NCBI GenBank assembly: GCA_949987705.1
Contig: OX465286.1
Coordinates: 8,285,445 to 8,349,444, forward strand
DNA length: 64,000 nucleotides
Origin: Thereva unica
Taxonomy: Eukaryota; Arthropoda; Insecta; Diptera; Therevidae
Direction of reading: 5' to 3'
The position numbers and the translations under genes are program-made. Positions 33,810 to 44,491 of this stretch are shown one piece after another. Each line of letters opens with the position of its first letter. The stretch's first letter is position 1. The notes under the pieces were generated by a model. The model was not told where the DNA came from and ran no database searches. It saw only the letters and a program-made list of their open reading frames with translations.

Positions 33810-34648
33810 CTTTCTAAAACCTCTTGTTTTTGGCTCAGGATATTACCGTTTTTGTCCTTACACATCGACACTCTGGGTTTAAACTCTTTACGTTGCTTGT
33901 TCACTTTCTCATATAACTTTCTCACTTCGTTATTATTACCGAGTTCGTTTATCTCTACAAATTGTTCCTCCAGCCACGTCTTCTTTTTTCTTTTGTGCGT
34001 ACGTTTTTCTAGTCGTCGTTTTTCCTTATAGGTCGCTACGGAATTTCTAGTTCTATATCTTTGCAGCATATTAGTATATGCTTCATTCTTATCTTTCGTT
34101 ACTCTAGCGCACTCTTCGTCGAACCAGTCTTGACGTCTTGCTCGTCTTTCATAGCCTAGCTTGGTTGCAGCGGCTTCCTTTATTATGGTACTTAGTTTTG
34201 CCCATTCCTCATCAATATTGGCATCGATACTTGTAGCTTCGTTATTCGATGCACCGAACCTTCTATTTAGCTCTGCTACATATTCTTCCCTAATTTGTTC
34301 TTCGTTGAGGGCCGCGGTATTATATTTTCGCTCGCTTTGTTGTACCCTTCCTCCTGTCCTAACGCACGAAATCCAATCTCTTATCTTAGCACCCACCAGA
34401 AAATGGTCTGAGTCCACGTTTGCTCCACGGTACGTTCTAACATCTATTATGCTGGAGCTGTACCTTGTACTAATAAGTAGGTATATGGTCTATATAGCAT
34501 TTACCGTCTCCTCATTAGGAGATTTCCAGGTTACTCTATGTATTCTTCTGTGTTCGAATTTCGTGCTAGCCACTATCATGTTAGCTCCAGCAGCGAAGTC
34601 CACCAGTCTACGACCATTATCATTGCACTCAGGATGTATACTGTGCTT

Positions 34649-34809
34649 TGATAGGATATTATATCGACAAAGAAAACACAAGCTGAAAGATAGGAAATAT
34701 TTATTAGAGTAAAACAAAAGTAGATGTCATCAAGAATCAAAATATCATAGATGACTAGACTGACATTTTATTTAATTGGTATCTCTCATGTAGAGTTTTC
34801 ACTGCAACA
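34649..34809 (-). repeat. Copia 3' LTR
   Basis: 161 bp, identical to 37368-37528. Minus-strand ends TGTTGC and CTATCA. Confidence 0.93.
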
Positions 34810-34830
34810 CTTCCTCCAAAACACTACATG

Positions 34831-36434
34831 CTAAGCTTCAGTTGACAACTCCAGCATTCCAATGTTAGAGCGAAGATAATTAAATCTACTTCTTTCCAAG
34901 GGTTTAGTAAACAAGTCTGCAAGCTGCATTTGTCCATCGATGTGTTCTAATTTTAGATCTTCATTTAAATATTTTTCTTGTACATAAAAATGACGCACAT
35001 CTATGTGTTTAGATCTTTTATGATATTCAGGATTCTTTGCAAGCTTCACAGCACTTGCATTGTCCACATAAAGCGCTGGAAGTTGATTAAGACACGATAA
35101 TTCTTTTAATAACCTCTTTATCCATATTAATTCTTTAGTTCCTTCACTTGCAGCTATTATCTCAGCTTCAGTTGTTGAGAGCGAAACTGTACTTTGAAGC
35201 TTGCTAGTCCAAGTAATTGCACCCCAGCTAATATTACAGCAATTTCAGTTGTTGATCTACGTGTTGCTGTATCACCACCAAAGTCAGCATCACTGTATAC
35301 TTTCAGTGTTTTTCCATCATTCTTGTATCGTATACCATAGCGACTAGTACCTTTTAAATACTTAAAAATGCGCTTCACATTACTCCTATCTTTTTCAGTG
35401 GGATTCTCCATAGCACGTGCCGCTTTATTGACGCTAAAAGCGATGTCTGGACGAGTGGCAACTGTAAGATAAATAAGGCTTCCGACAGCTTCACGATAAG
35501 GAACTTTTCCTCTGACATTTGGACTACCTTCCACTTCTTCTTTACCAACGGGTGTTGATACTGCGTTGGCATCTTTCATCTCAAAACGTTCTAATATTTT
35601 GTTAGTATATTCTTCTTGATTAATACTAATTGATCCGTCACTATCATATTGAATCTTCATTCCCAGAAAATTTTGCAAAGACCCAATAGTAATTTTAAAT
35701 ACATTCTTTAAACGCTTCAAAAAACTCTCTATTTCTTGTTCATCAGTTCCTATAAGCAAACCGTCATCTACATAAATAGCAGCATACAGAGATTTTCTTC
35801 CACGAACTCGATAAAAAACACAGGGATCAGCTGTACTAGTTTCAAACCCAGTTTCTTTCATAAATTGAATGAAGCGCTTATTCCAACAACGTGGAGCCTG
35901 TTTAAGACCATAAAGACTCTTTTTCAAACGGCATACTCGGTCGGTACCATCTTCGAATCCTTCAGGCTGCTCCAGATAAACTTCCTCCTGAAGTGTACCA
36001 TATAAAAAAGCTGTCTTAACGTCAAACTGCTTCATTTTCATTCCTTTTATGGCAGCAACAGCTAAGAGTGTTCTTATGGAATCATAACGTGCAACCGGAC
36101 TAAAAGTTTCATCATAATCAATTCCATATTTTTGCACATAGCCTTTTGCGACTAGTCTGGCTTTGTATCGACTCACACCATTCATTGGAGACTTCACTCT
36201 AAAAACCCAACGATTTTTGATAACATTCAAATTTGCAGGTCGTTGTACAAGCTCCCAAGTTTCATTTTCCTTTAGGGACTCTAATTCCTCGTTCATTGCT
36301 TCTTTCCATTTTTCTCTTTGACTAGATTTCATAGCTTCAATGTACGACTTAGGACCATCGTCATTATCTTTTGGTAAATCTGATAGCATGACGAAATCAC
36401 CTGACTTCATCCAGTTGGGCAGCTGGCCTAACAA
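34831..36434 (-). pseudogene. Copia RT and RNase H (frameshifted)
   Basis: The minus-strand frame 36434-35157 has the copia RVT_2 domain: ENETWELVQRPANLNVIKNR, GYVQKYGIDYDETFSPVARY, MKQFDVKTAFLYGTL (motif A Asp), YGLKQAPRCWN, and AAIYVDDGLLIG (YVDD, motif C). RNase H begins with VYSDADFGGD. One base is missing in a G-run near 35223, after which the frame continues as AITWTSKLQSTVSLSTTEAE and DNASAVKLAKN..RSKHIDVRHF to 34831. A second frame change near 36430 separates it from the acidic linker. Both RT catalytic motifs are intact. Integrase is absent. Confidence 0.9.
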
Positions 36435-36485
36435 GAGAACTTCGTCGTACTCCTACTCTTTCTTCTGGCGCACTAGTATCATCAT

Positions 36486-36563
36486 TGTTGTCACATAAAT
36501 TTATCTCTTCTTCATTTTCAATATTGTTGTCACATAAATTTATCTCTTCTTCATTTTCAATAT
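36486..36563. repeat. 39-bp tandem duplication in the copia linker
   Basis: Two adjacent identical 39-bp units (each containing GTCACATAAATTTATCTC) encode a repeated NIENEEEINLCDN-type peptide on the minus strand. Confidence 0.85.
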
Positions 36564-36608
36564 TACAATCTGATTTTTCCTCTTCTTCCTCTTCAAATGC
36601 TATTTCAG

Positions 36609-37271
36609 CTACTTCTTTCTCGTCCTTTTCTTCCAAACATCGGTGTTATTCACCTTCAACTCACGTGCTTCAATAGAACAAAGTTTTTCTATTAAAAGAT
36701 TTAATTTCTGTTGATCAGTAGGAATTGTATCCCATAAGTCTTTGAAATTATCGTACTCTCTTCCTAATGTTGACAATATTCTACCATTCAACATCCTCTC
36801 AGATAACTTATTTTCGTGGTGTTTTTCTAGCTCTGTATTTAAGTCGACGAATAATTTTTGCAGTTTAGCCACATAAACAGTGATATCTTCTTTCTCAGCT
36901 CGTTTAGCTTGAAAGAATGATTCAATCAACATATTCAAACGTTGTGTGCTACTACGTTCAAAACGAGCACATAGTTTCTCCCATATTTCTGCTGCATGAT
37001 TACAGGTTAAAACTAATTCTGCTATCGTCTTGTTCAATGCGCTGGCAATGATACTTGATGCTTTTGCATCATCTTGACACCATCTTTGCAATTCCTTGCT
37101 TTTTTCAGGAGCTTCATCAGTTGGTGAGAGTACGGGACATTTGGATACGCCATGAACAATGTTTTCGAGATTATGTGCTCGAAATACCATGTTTATGTGC
37201 CATTTCCATTTTGCCCAATCCTCAGGACCTTCTAACTTCTCAATGTGAAGTTTCAAATCGGCATTCGACAT
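36609..37271 (-). CDS. Copia gag (UBN2-type), truncated by the internal deletion
   Basis: 220 codons from ATG 37271: LHIEKLEGPEDWAKWKWHIN, then the gag-polypeptide fold with AAEIWEKLCARFERSS, a coiled-coil-like DITVYVAKLQKLFVDLNTEL, and SIEARELKVNNTD. This is the copia gag domain (UBN2/retrotran_gag). It would form the particle shell. The frame ends with a Lys/Arg-rich tail and stop right after the deletion point; the CCHC zinc knuckle that normally follows is absent. The domain itself has no stop or frameshift, so a truncated Gag could still be made. Confidence 0.85.
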   Translation of the reverse strand: MSNADLKLHIEKLEGPEDWAKWKWHINMVFRAHNLENIVHGVSKCPVLSPTDEAPEKSKELQRWCQDDAKASSIIASALNKTIAELVLTCNHAAEIWEKLCARFERSSTQRLNMLIESFFQAKRAEKEDITVYVAKLQKLFVDLNTELEKHHENKLSERMLNGRILSTLGREYDNFKDLWDTIPTDQQKLNLLIEKLCSIEARELKVNNTDVWKKRTRKK

Positions 37272-37367
37272 TTTCCTTTTTTTTTTATTTGCTTCCCTAA
37301 AATGTAAATTAAAATCCTTTCTTTGTCAATATAATAACTTCAATTTCGCGTCCCTGGGCCCATAACC

Positions 37368-37528
37368 TGATAGGATATTATATCGACAAAGAAAACACAA
37401 GCTGAAAGATAGGAAATATTTATTAGAGTAAAACAAAAGTAGATGTCATCAAGAATCAAAATATCATAGATGACTAGACTGACATTTTATTTAATTGGTA
37501 TCTCTCATGTAGAGTTTTCACTGCAACA
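37368..37528 (-). repeat. Copia 5' LTR with adjacent half-tRNA primer site
   Basis: 161 bp. The primer-binding site lies at 37353-37367, directly abutting the LTR, complementary on the element strand to the tRNA-iMet anticodon arm. Confidence 0.92.
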
Positions 37529-37884
37529 TCCAATGGTTGGGTAATAGATTCGTTCCTGCCCTACTTTTGCGTTAGCGTCTCCTATAATTACTTTTACATC
37601 ATACCTGGGACATTTTCTGAGATTTCTCTCAAGGTTTTCATAGAAGGCCTCCTTTTCTTCATCAGACTTATCTTCGGTTGGAGCATGTATATTAATGAGG
37701 GAGTAATTGTGGAATTTGCCTTTAATTCGAATTTTGCACATTCTTTCGCTTATTGCTTCGAATCCTATTACAGCATGTTTTAAGCTTTTTCTAACGATAA
37801 ATGCCGTACCTAGAGTGTGCTCTTTATCTCTGCAGCTGTAGTATATTGTGTAATTTAATAAATAAAATAAATAAATAAACATAA

Positions 37885-38010
37885 ACATAAAAGTTTCGAG
37901 TGTCCCCCATCGCGACTTCCCTGCTCAACTGGAAAGTTTTTAAAGACGGGGTTGGCACAATAGGCCAAGTAAAATAGGTTGCAGTGCCCGCCAAGGCGCC
38001 GCTAAACAAG
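37885..38010 (-). mobile_element. Fragment related to the hAT element at 47.1 kb
   Basis: The minus strand reads FTWPIVPTPSLKTFQLS, matching IWSIPTPSLKTFQV in the hAT element at about 47330-47366, next to a GGCGCC patch. Only about 125 bp is recognisable. Confidence 0.45.
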
Positions 38011-38852
38011 AAAAAGATGAATTATTTACAGTGTAGCTCTACTTTTATGTCACCGAAAGTTGTATCAATGCGCAATCACCGTTTTGGCTCTCTCAATAAT
38101 TTTCAAACTAGCCTTTTTCTGCATCAACCTATCACATCTCAGGAATTCTCGTCCTTTTAAGGTTATTAATCTGACAAAGATTCTAGCAGCTGGCCTACTT
38201 ATCTAATTACTAACAACTTCAACCGTCCCCTCCTGGAGAGAGGAAATGCAATAGAGTAGAGCTGCATTCTACATAATTGCTCGCAAGTTACAGAAAGCAG
38301 GGAATTATCTTACTACAGTTACTAATTTGAGATCTAGATTATTGATTTGCTTTTAACTAAATCTTAAGACTTATATAAACTGCATTAATAACCAGGAAAT
38401 CGTATTAACATTGTAATGCCGCAACGCAGGCATCTTTGAAAGGTAAAAACTATAAGCAGATCATGAGCTTAAGTAATTCAAGCGTACTCACGCACTTCTC
38501 TACTCGTTCTTTTTACGCATATTTTAATTTAATTACATGCACCAGAACGCGAAGGAAGCACTCAAGTGCGTGTAAATGATAAAAAGCAACACCCTAAATA
38601 TAAGTATAAAATAATATATGCAAATGTGGGGGTGCGGTTGTGTTTGCTTGAGGAGCAGTTACGTGCCGGGCAGCCTGGACTGGAATTATGTTTGTTAAAA
38701 TATTAGCAGTGTTGGGCAAAATTAAATTGCTGGACAATTAAAAATTAACAATTAATTAATTATTTATTTATATTTGCCAAACAAGCCATACTTACAACTA
38801 AATAAAACAGAATAATAGTGCACTTATAGACAAGCACTGGCATATCCATCCA
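38011..38852. other. Noncoding stretch, no gene seen
   Basis: AT-rich, no recognisable element. Confidence 0.5.
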
Positions 38853-41535
38853 TCCAATGGCGCTACAGCCCAAATCGAGCCTTGGCCTCCTCTAGGGCAT
38901 TTCCCCAAGTTTGACGGTCCCTTGCAGCATGGTACAATAGGCTAGCACAAAGGGTATAGATTTTTTCAAACTCTGTGACACAAAAAATTTGAACAGTTCT
39001 GCGCGCCTCATTGACAAATTTTATAAATATTGTTCTATTATTTCCCCGCTTTTTAATTAAAACGGCAACAAACGCCAGAAAAAACTCAACAAAATAATTT
39101 GGGAAGGGATGTGCGCATGCCGAATGAATAAAGTTAATTAATCTTTATATGTATGTGTTGAGCAGAGCTTTTAAATACATGTAAAACTCCTGCTCAACCA
39201 AGTCAGTTTATCCATCGTAATAAGCATAATTTTACTATAATTATGCTAAATATTTCTCATCCCTAAATTTATAATAAATTAAAAGAATTGCTGGAAAAAT
39301 TTCTTTTAAATATATGAGCATTTTCATTCATAAATTGCGAGTTCTCCGCAGCCGCAAGCAACACAACCTCCCCAGGCAGAAGCGCGTATGCGACTGGCGC
39401 AAAATGTCAACAATCTAGCAATCAAAATGATAAAAATACAAATTTCATATTTTTTAGTAGAAATTGCTACAAATTATTTCTGTAGCATATGTGTAAAATA
39501 CAAAAACCTTAAAATAAAAAAAAATATATATAAAAACGCGTGTTTTTCAGTCATAATTTGTAAATTTTTTAAATAATCATTGAAGTCCCAGCAAAATACA
39601 CCTCCCTTTGGCAATATGTACGCAGTCGCGACTGATTACATGGCAGCAAGTGATTTGATAGGAGGAGTTAACTGAAGCTTTTGTCTGAGCTTTTAAACAT
39701 TTTTAAGAGCTTAGCTGGGGAACATGCACGGGATGTCACGAGGTTTGAAAACAACTATACAAGGTAGGCTCGCACGGAAAAGGTCGGTTTCCATTTTGAA
39801 AAGCTTCTACCATTTTTATATGAGAAAAGATCTGAGTGACGTCACGAGAAAGCTTTTTTCCTTTGTGAACTAAGATCTGAGTGACGTCACAGGGCCCTTA
39901 TGAGCTTACCTTGTAATTATTGTACCATGCCTTGCAGCATGTCTCCAGTTCCGGATGTTGAGCATTGCCTCTGTGTCAGCCGTCACAGAGTCTATCCATC
40001 TCCTCCTGGGTCTACCTACTGGCCAACTTCCCGAAATTGCTGATGCCATAGGCCGTTTTGGGATACGATTGTCCTCCATCCTGATTACGTGGCCGGGGCT
40101 AGTCTCAGTCTGTTGATTTTTATTAAAGTTGAGAGTTGTGGGTCGTCAAAAATTTCATACAACTCGTTGTTGTATCTCCTTCGCCATATTCCATCCTCTC
40201 TCGTTGGGCCTATTATGCATCTGAGAACTTTCCCAAACCTGTTGACTCTATGTCCTGGGTCATAGTCCAAGTCTCGCTGCCATAGCACAGTACTGTTTTG
40301 TAGAGTGAGATTTTTGTTTTTGGGCATAAAAGGCTCTATTAGCCAGAAGTATTCGTCTGGTTATTTCTTCTTTTTCTTCGTTTCTTCTTGTGATAGTAGA
40401 CCTAAGGTAGACTGTTTTATCGACTACTTCTAGGTTATGTTCGTCGATGGTTATATTTCTTCCCATTCTAAATCTTCCTGCTCTGGATTGTTGCATCACC
40501 TTCGTTTTTTCTTCGTTTATCTTCAGGCCTATGTCCTTTGCCGCCTCTTTTAATTCGACATAGACTTCTTTTGCTGCCAAAAAGCACCTTCCCACGATGT
40601 TTACGTCATCCGCATATCCAAGTACTTGTACCGACTGGGTTCTCTGGGCTGACGTTTTCCTTATCACCCATTCTAGGGCCAGGTTGAAAAACCCCATCTC
40701 CTTGTCTAAGCCCTTGACGTACTTCGAACTCCTCTGTTATAACATTTTGGATCCTTACTTTCGCCAGTGAGCTATTTGTGGCGCATTTGATCAGTTGCAC
40801 CAACTTTGAGGGGACTCCTATTTCCGATAAGATCTCGTATAGCCTCTCTCTGTTTATCGAGTCATATGCCTGTTGAAAGTCGACAAATATCTGGTATATA
40901 TCTACATTCCTTTCCCAGGTTTTCTCCAGAATTTGCCTTAAGGTAGCAGTTGGTCCGATGTTGACCTGTTTGTCCCAAAACCAGCTTGGTATTCTCCTAT
41001 AAGGCCTTCCGCTATAGGTTCTAGTTTCTGTTTCACGAGTATTGTGAAGATTTTGTAGCTGGTGCTGAGGAGTGAGATGCCTCTGTAGTTTTTGCAGTTT
41101 AATTTATCTCCTTTCTTGTATATTGGACATATAATCGTTTTCCTCCAGTCCTCTGGTATAACTTCTTCCCCCCAGATGGTGCATATGAGTTCGTGTAAGG
41201 TTTGTAATAGTTGGGGTCCTCCTTCCTTTAGCAGCTCAGCTGCTATTCCATCGGCGCCAGGCGATTTGTTGCTGTTCTGCCTTTTTACAGCTTCCCGCAC
41301 CTCATCCAATGTTGGTGGTTCTATTGAGATGTTATCTCGGGGAATTACAAATGCCTCTGTCCGTGCATTTTCGTTTAATATGGGTATAGGATTCAATGGG
41401 TTCCCATCTATGTCCTTGCAGATGTCCGTTCTTGGCTGAAACTTATTGGTGATCTGGCGAGTTCCTTTGTACGCTTGTCTAGTTCTTCCTTCATTGAAGT
41501 CTTCCTGTATCTGTAAGATTTTCCTATTTAGATTG
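38853..41535 (-). mobile_element. LINE-C-like (RTE-like) copy, split by an 8-bp-TSD element
   Basis: Minus-strand element: linker and RT start near 41530 (GNPLNPIPILNENAR; NSNKSPGADGIAAELLKEGG), motif 1 NCKNYRGISLLSTSYKI near 41080, RQGLRQGDG near 40715, catalytic GYADDVNIVG near 40610, INEEKTKVM, and the C-terminal IWRRRYNNELYEIF block near 40180. The 3' end lies at 38855-38927, beyond the inserted element 38928-39929, and is flanked by (CATC)n at 38845-38860. Several frameshifts make it dead. It is a different subfamily from the copy at 32.2 kb. Confidence 0.82.
38928..39929. mobile_element. DNA element with CATGGTACAATA termini and 8-bp duplication
   Basis: CATGGTACAATA at the left end is the exact complement of TATTGTACCATG at the right end, and the 8-bp sequence CCTTGCAG is duplicated perfectly (38920-38927 and 39930-39937). 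The 1002-bp interior has no coding capacity that I recognise. Near the right end AGATCTGAGTGACGTCAC occurs twice (about 39828 and 39876). Eight-bp duplications occur with hAT and P elements, and the CATG start recalls P-element ends; the superfamily is left open. Confidence 0.85.
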
Positions 41536-42852
41536 GCATATATAATTAGTTAATTCTAAAGAGTGTTAGTAATTAGGATGTCAGGAAGGATTTAGGATGC
41601 TTTATTTATTGAAGGGGAGTAACATGATCTATAATTGTTAAAGACCACGCAGCTTCTATTAACGGGCTCATTCCTTGCATACTCGGTCCGATGTGGGTAT
41701 TCCTTGAGCAGTTTCGTATGTCTTGTAAGTCGGGTGTCTTCATTTAACTTGATCATATCCGACAAAAACTGTCCCTTTAAGGTTGCCGTTAAGGACTTCT
41801 AAGGTGAGAGACGCGATAAGAAATTTTCTCCTAGAAGAGAGCGGCAAGAGGTCCAACACTTTGAGCCTCTCCGTGTAGGGTGGTAGGCTTAGAAAGTCTC
41901 GCGGGTCGTGTCGACTTCTCAGAGCAAAAGAGGATAAACTTCTTTTGAATTGATTCCATCCTGTTGCTACTTATGAGAAATATGGGATCCCATATATGGG
42001 ACATGCATATTCCAGAATAGGGCGGACTAGAGAACAGAAGAGAGTTTTTGTGACCCAAACATTTGTCGAATTCTTTAGCTCTTCTCTTTATAAAGCCAAG
42101 AAGTTTGTTGGCTCTGGCAGTAATATTATCATAGTGCAAATAAAAATTAAGTTTTTTGTCCAGGACGACACCTAGATCGACAATTTGATCAACACCGTGT
42201 CGTTGAGATGATAATAATACTGCTGTGTGTTATGTTTCCGAGAGAAGGTAATTGCTTGACATTTGTTGATGTTAAGATGCAACTTATTAGTGGTGCACCA
42301 GTCTTTTAATGCATTGAGATTCGACTGAATAAAGGATACGTCGGTTTGGGACTTAATGACACTATATGCGGGATGCGGGATATTCTCTAATTTCTTGGAC
42401 AGATCAGAGATGAATATATTGAACAGAAGAGGGCCAAGATGACTGCCCTGAGGAACACCGGAGTTTTATATGGGTCAACATCCAACCAACCTAAATTTGC
42501 TAAAAACGTCGTTTGCCCGAGAAGGGAGTAGGAGGGGACGATGGGGTAGGCAGCTTTTTTGAACTGTGAATTCTTTCACTGAATTTTTGAATTAACTTTT
42601 TGACAGCTGTGCGGTTGTTTTTTGTCTCATTTTTGCTAGGTAAAGAGAAGAAAAGGGATGGCAAAAGGTAGAATTAAGATTAAAAACAACAACAACAACA
42701 AGCTAAAGCAGTCTTTCGTAATGTTCGTTGGAAAAGTTGGCTCTTGTGAAAATCCATGCGGCTCTTCAACGAATTTCAAAAGGGAATGGGCGATTCCAGC
42801 TATTTTTTTTTTTTTTGGTTGGCCCGTGTGGAACTGACCATATTAATTTGTT
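41536..42852 (-). mobile_element. CR1/Jockey-like RT C-terminal fragment and flanking noncoding DNA
   Basis: From about 42470 down to 41640 on the minus strand: VPQGSHLGPLLFNIFISDL (RT motif B region, about 42460-42405), LNALKDWCTTNKLHLNINK (about 42310-42260), then DNITARANKLLGFIKRRAKE and GICMSHIWDPIFLISSNRME with ESIQKKFILFCS (41831-42139). This is the RT thumb and tail of a CR1/Jockey-type LINE distinct from LINE-J. It is broken by frameshifts near 42180 and 42470. Flanking bases to 42852 carry an (AAC)n run near 42685-42699 and a T-run near 42804, with no gene seen. Confidence 0.72.
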
Positions 42853-43058
42853 AAACAGTAAAGGTACCATCATTGCGGCCAGCGATTACTTTACAGATGA
42901 TGTTATTTCGACTGGGTCATTACGTATCGGTATCTTTTCCGAGGTATAGAATATAGATGAATCTCTTCGTCTAGCCGACCATTGCAACGTCTTCCAGGCG
43001 GAAGTCACTGCGTTCTTGGAGGCTATCGAATGGCTAAAGATAAATAATATATCTCATA

Positions 43059-43282
43059 GACCTCTGTGCTGAAAGTCGAGTCGTCACGACACGATAAGTC
43101 GTTTGAGTTGAAGAAAGTGGAGTTCAAGTCAAATCACGACTTTCTATACGGGGGCCTAAACTCAACTTATTATTTCCACTCTAGGCCCCCTATGCTGAAA
43201 GTCGTAATTCGACTGAAACGTTGCTTTCTTAAACTCAAACGACTTGTCGTGTCGTGACGACTCGACTTTCAGCACAGGGGCC
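43059..43282. mobile_element. MITE with GGCCCCTGTGCTGAAAG termini, copy 2
   Basis: Left end GACCTCTGTGCTGAAAGTCG and complement of the right end GGCCCCTGTGCTGAAAGTCG; perfect 3-bp duplication ATA (43056-43058 and 43283-43285). The 224-bp element is nearly palindromic and has an internal GGGGGCCTAA/CTAGGCCCCC pair around 43150-43195. Same family as 4910-5575, and again inserted in the RNase H part of LINE-L. Confidence 0.9.
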
Positions 43283-43657
43283 ATAAGAATATATGTATAC
43301 TATCGGATAGCCAGGCTCTGCTAATTCTGTCGTTACAATCTCCACGACTATTCTGAACTGCCGCAAGTCTCTGTGTGAGACTGCCAGTTTGAGATATAAC
43401 TCTCGGTTAGGTTACTGGACGCAGTGAAATTAGGAAAAACTGCAGGGCAGATGAGATTGGGCCTGGTCAAAAACGCCTAACTCATGCATTGCAGCATGCA
43501 AGGCGTTCAAAAACAAATCCTGCAAAGCAGATCATAAGTTTAAAAACGCCAAAAATTGTTTTTCTGTGCATAAACTATGCGCAGACGTGCAGCTAGAATT
43601 GTGGTGCTGCACGACAATAATTTGAAAAGAAGAAGAAAATTTGACAGCCGCGTTAAC

Positions 43658-44290
43658 ATGGAGTTGCAGCAGACAACAGGAATGTAAGATTACTAATTTT
43701 TATTTATTGATTAATTAATAATGTTCTATGACAGGGAAGAGAAATCGTGGACCGCCAGTGACATCAAACTGTTAATTCAAGTTAAAATAAAACATGAATG
43801 GGAGTTTGCTGCTGGAAAGCGGAAGAAAAGTGCTATTTGGCGTTCCATTGTGGAGGAAATACGCGAAATTAACAAAAATTTTTCTTTCCCTGTTGATGAA
43901 GCAGTAAAAAAATTTAACAATTTATTAATAACCTACAGAAGAATAAAAAAAAGGAATGGAGAATCCGGGCGAGACGCAACCCGTTGGGAGCATTATGAAG
44001 TTTTCAATAACGCTTATGGGTCGAAGCACTTCATCAATCCACCAAAGAACCTTCTGTGTTCTTCGATTGATAACAATCCCGATGAAAAGGAAAATTCAGA
44101 TGATATAGTAGAAATTACGCCCACAAAAAAGAAAAAAACCAGTAATAATACCTTGCAAGACATTGCAAATTTAATTGAAGAGCAAGAAAAAAATGAAGAA
44201 AGGCGACATCAAGAAAACATGCAAATCGAAAAAGAACGAGTAAAGGTGTTAGCTGACATGAATGAATTTTTAAAAAAATTAATTAAGTAG
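43658..44290 (+). CDS. Harbinger accessory protein with Myb/SANT-like (trihelix) domain
   Basis: Two exons are proposed: 43658-43683 (MELQQTTG plus two bases) and 43735-44290, joined across a 51-bp intron with donor AAT|GTAAGA and acceptor TGACAG|G, giving 193 residues. A start at ATG 43721 without splicing is the alternative. Residues about 10-105 form a Myb/SANT-like DNA-binding domain: KSWTASDIKLLIQVK, SAIWRSIVEEIREIN, VKKFNNLLITYRRIKKRNGE, with regularly spaced tryptophans. The C-terminus is a charged coiled coil (IEEQEKNEERRHQENMQIEK). In Harbinger elements this partner helps transposase reach the nucleus and binds the termini. No stop or frameshift. Confidence 0.88.
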
Positions 44291-44491
44291 TGAGCGTGCA
44301 GAGAAAATTTTGGTGAATTATGTCTTTTAAGACTGTTTTTTTTTTGTTTTGTTAAGTGCAATAGAATGTGATTATTTTCTTTTAATTTTTTAGTTATTTA
44401 CTTTCTTTGAAGTTTTTGTTAATTAATAGAATAAAAAAATGTGTTGGAATAAAAGGCAATTTTGAAGAATTATTTAAATTTTTGTATTTTC

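Larger units (their letters stand above)
34649..37528 (-). mobile_element. Copia-type LTR retrotransposon, internally deleted, identical LTRs
   Basis: Two 161-bp LTRs (3' LTR 34649-34809; 5' LTR 37368-37528, element on the minus strand) are identical base for base and run TGTTGC...CTATCA. Next to the 5' LTR, plus-strand CTGGGCCCATAACC (37354-37367) equals the anticodon arm of initiator tRNA-Met, the half-tRNA primer typical of copia. A purine tract, GGAGGAAG, precedes the 3' LTR. Inside are gag, an acidic linker, RT and RNase H; the gag zinc knuckle, protease and integrase are missing. Excision would join the LINE-C frame exactly and no target duplication is visible. Identical LTRs mean recent insertion, presumably in trans. 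Confidence 0.93.
32151..37850 (-). mobile_element. LINE-C (RTE-like) copy split by a copia element
   Basis: Minus-strand LINE. The endonuclease lies at 37850-37529 (GTAFIVRKSLKHAVIGFEAI; NYSLINIHAPTEDKS; VIIGDANAKVG). After the inserted copia element (34649-37528) it continues seamlessly at 34648 (KHSIHPECNDNGRRL), then a basic linker, RT (32832-33809) and the C-terminal tail to 32156. Only about four frameshifts are visible: near 34490, in a G8 run near 33803, near 32895, and a palm substitution YADD to YADY. The 3' end is followed on this strand by (GAT)n (plus 32136-32147). The 5' end is cut near 37850 at an AAATAAAT-rich junction. This is a comparatively young copy. Confidence 0.85.
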
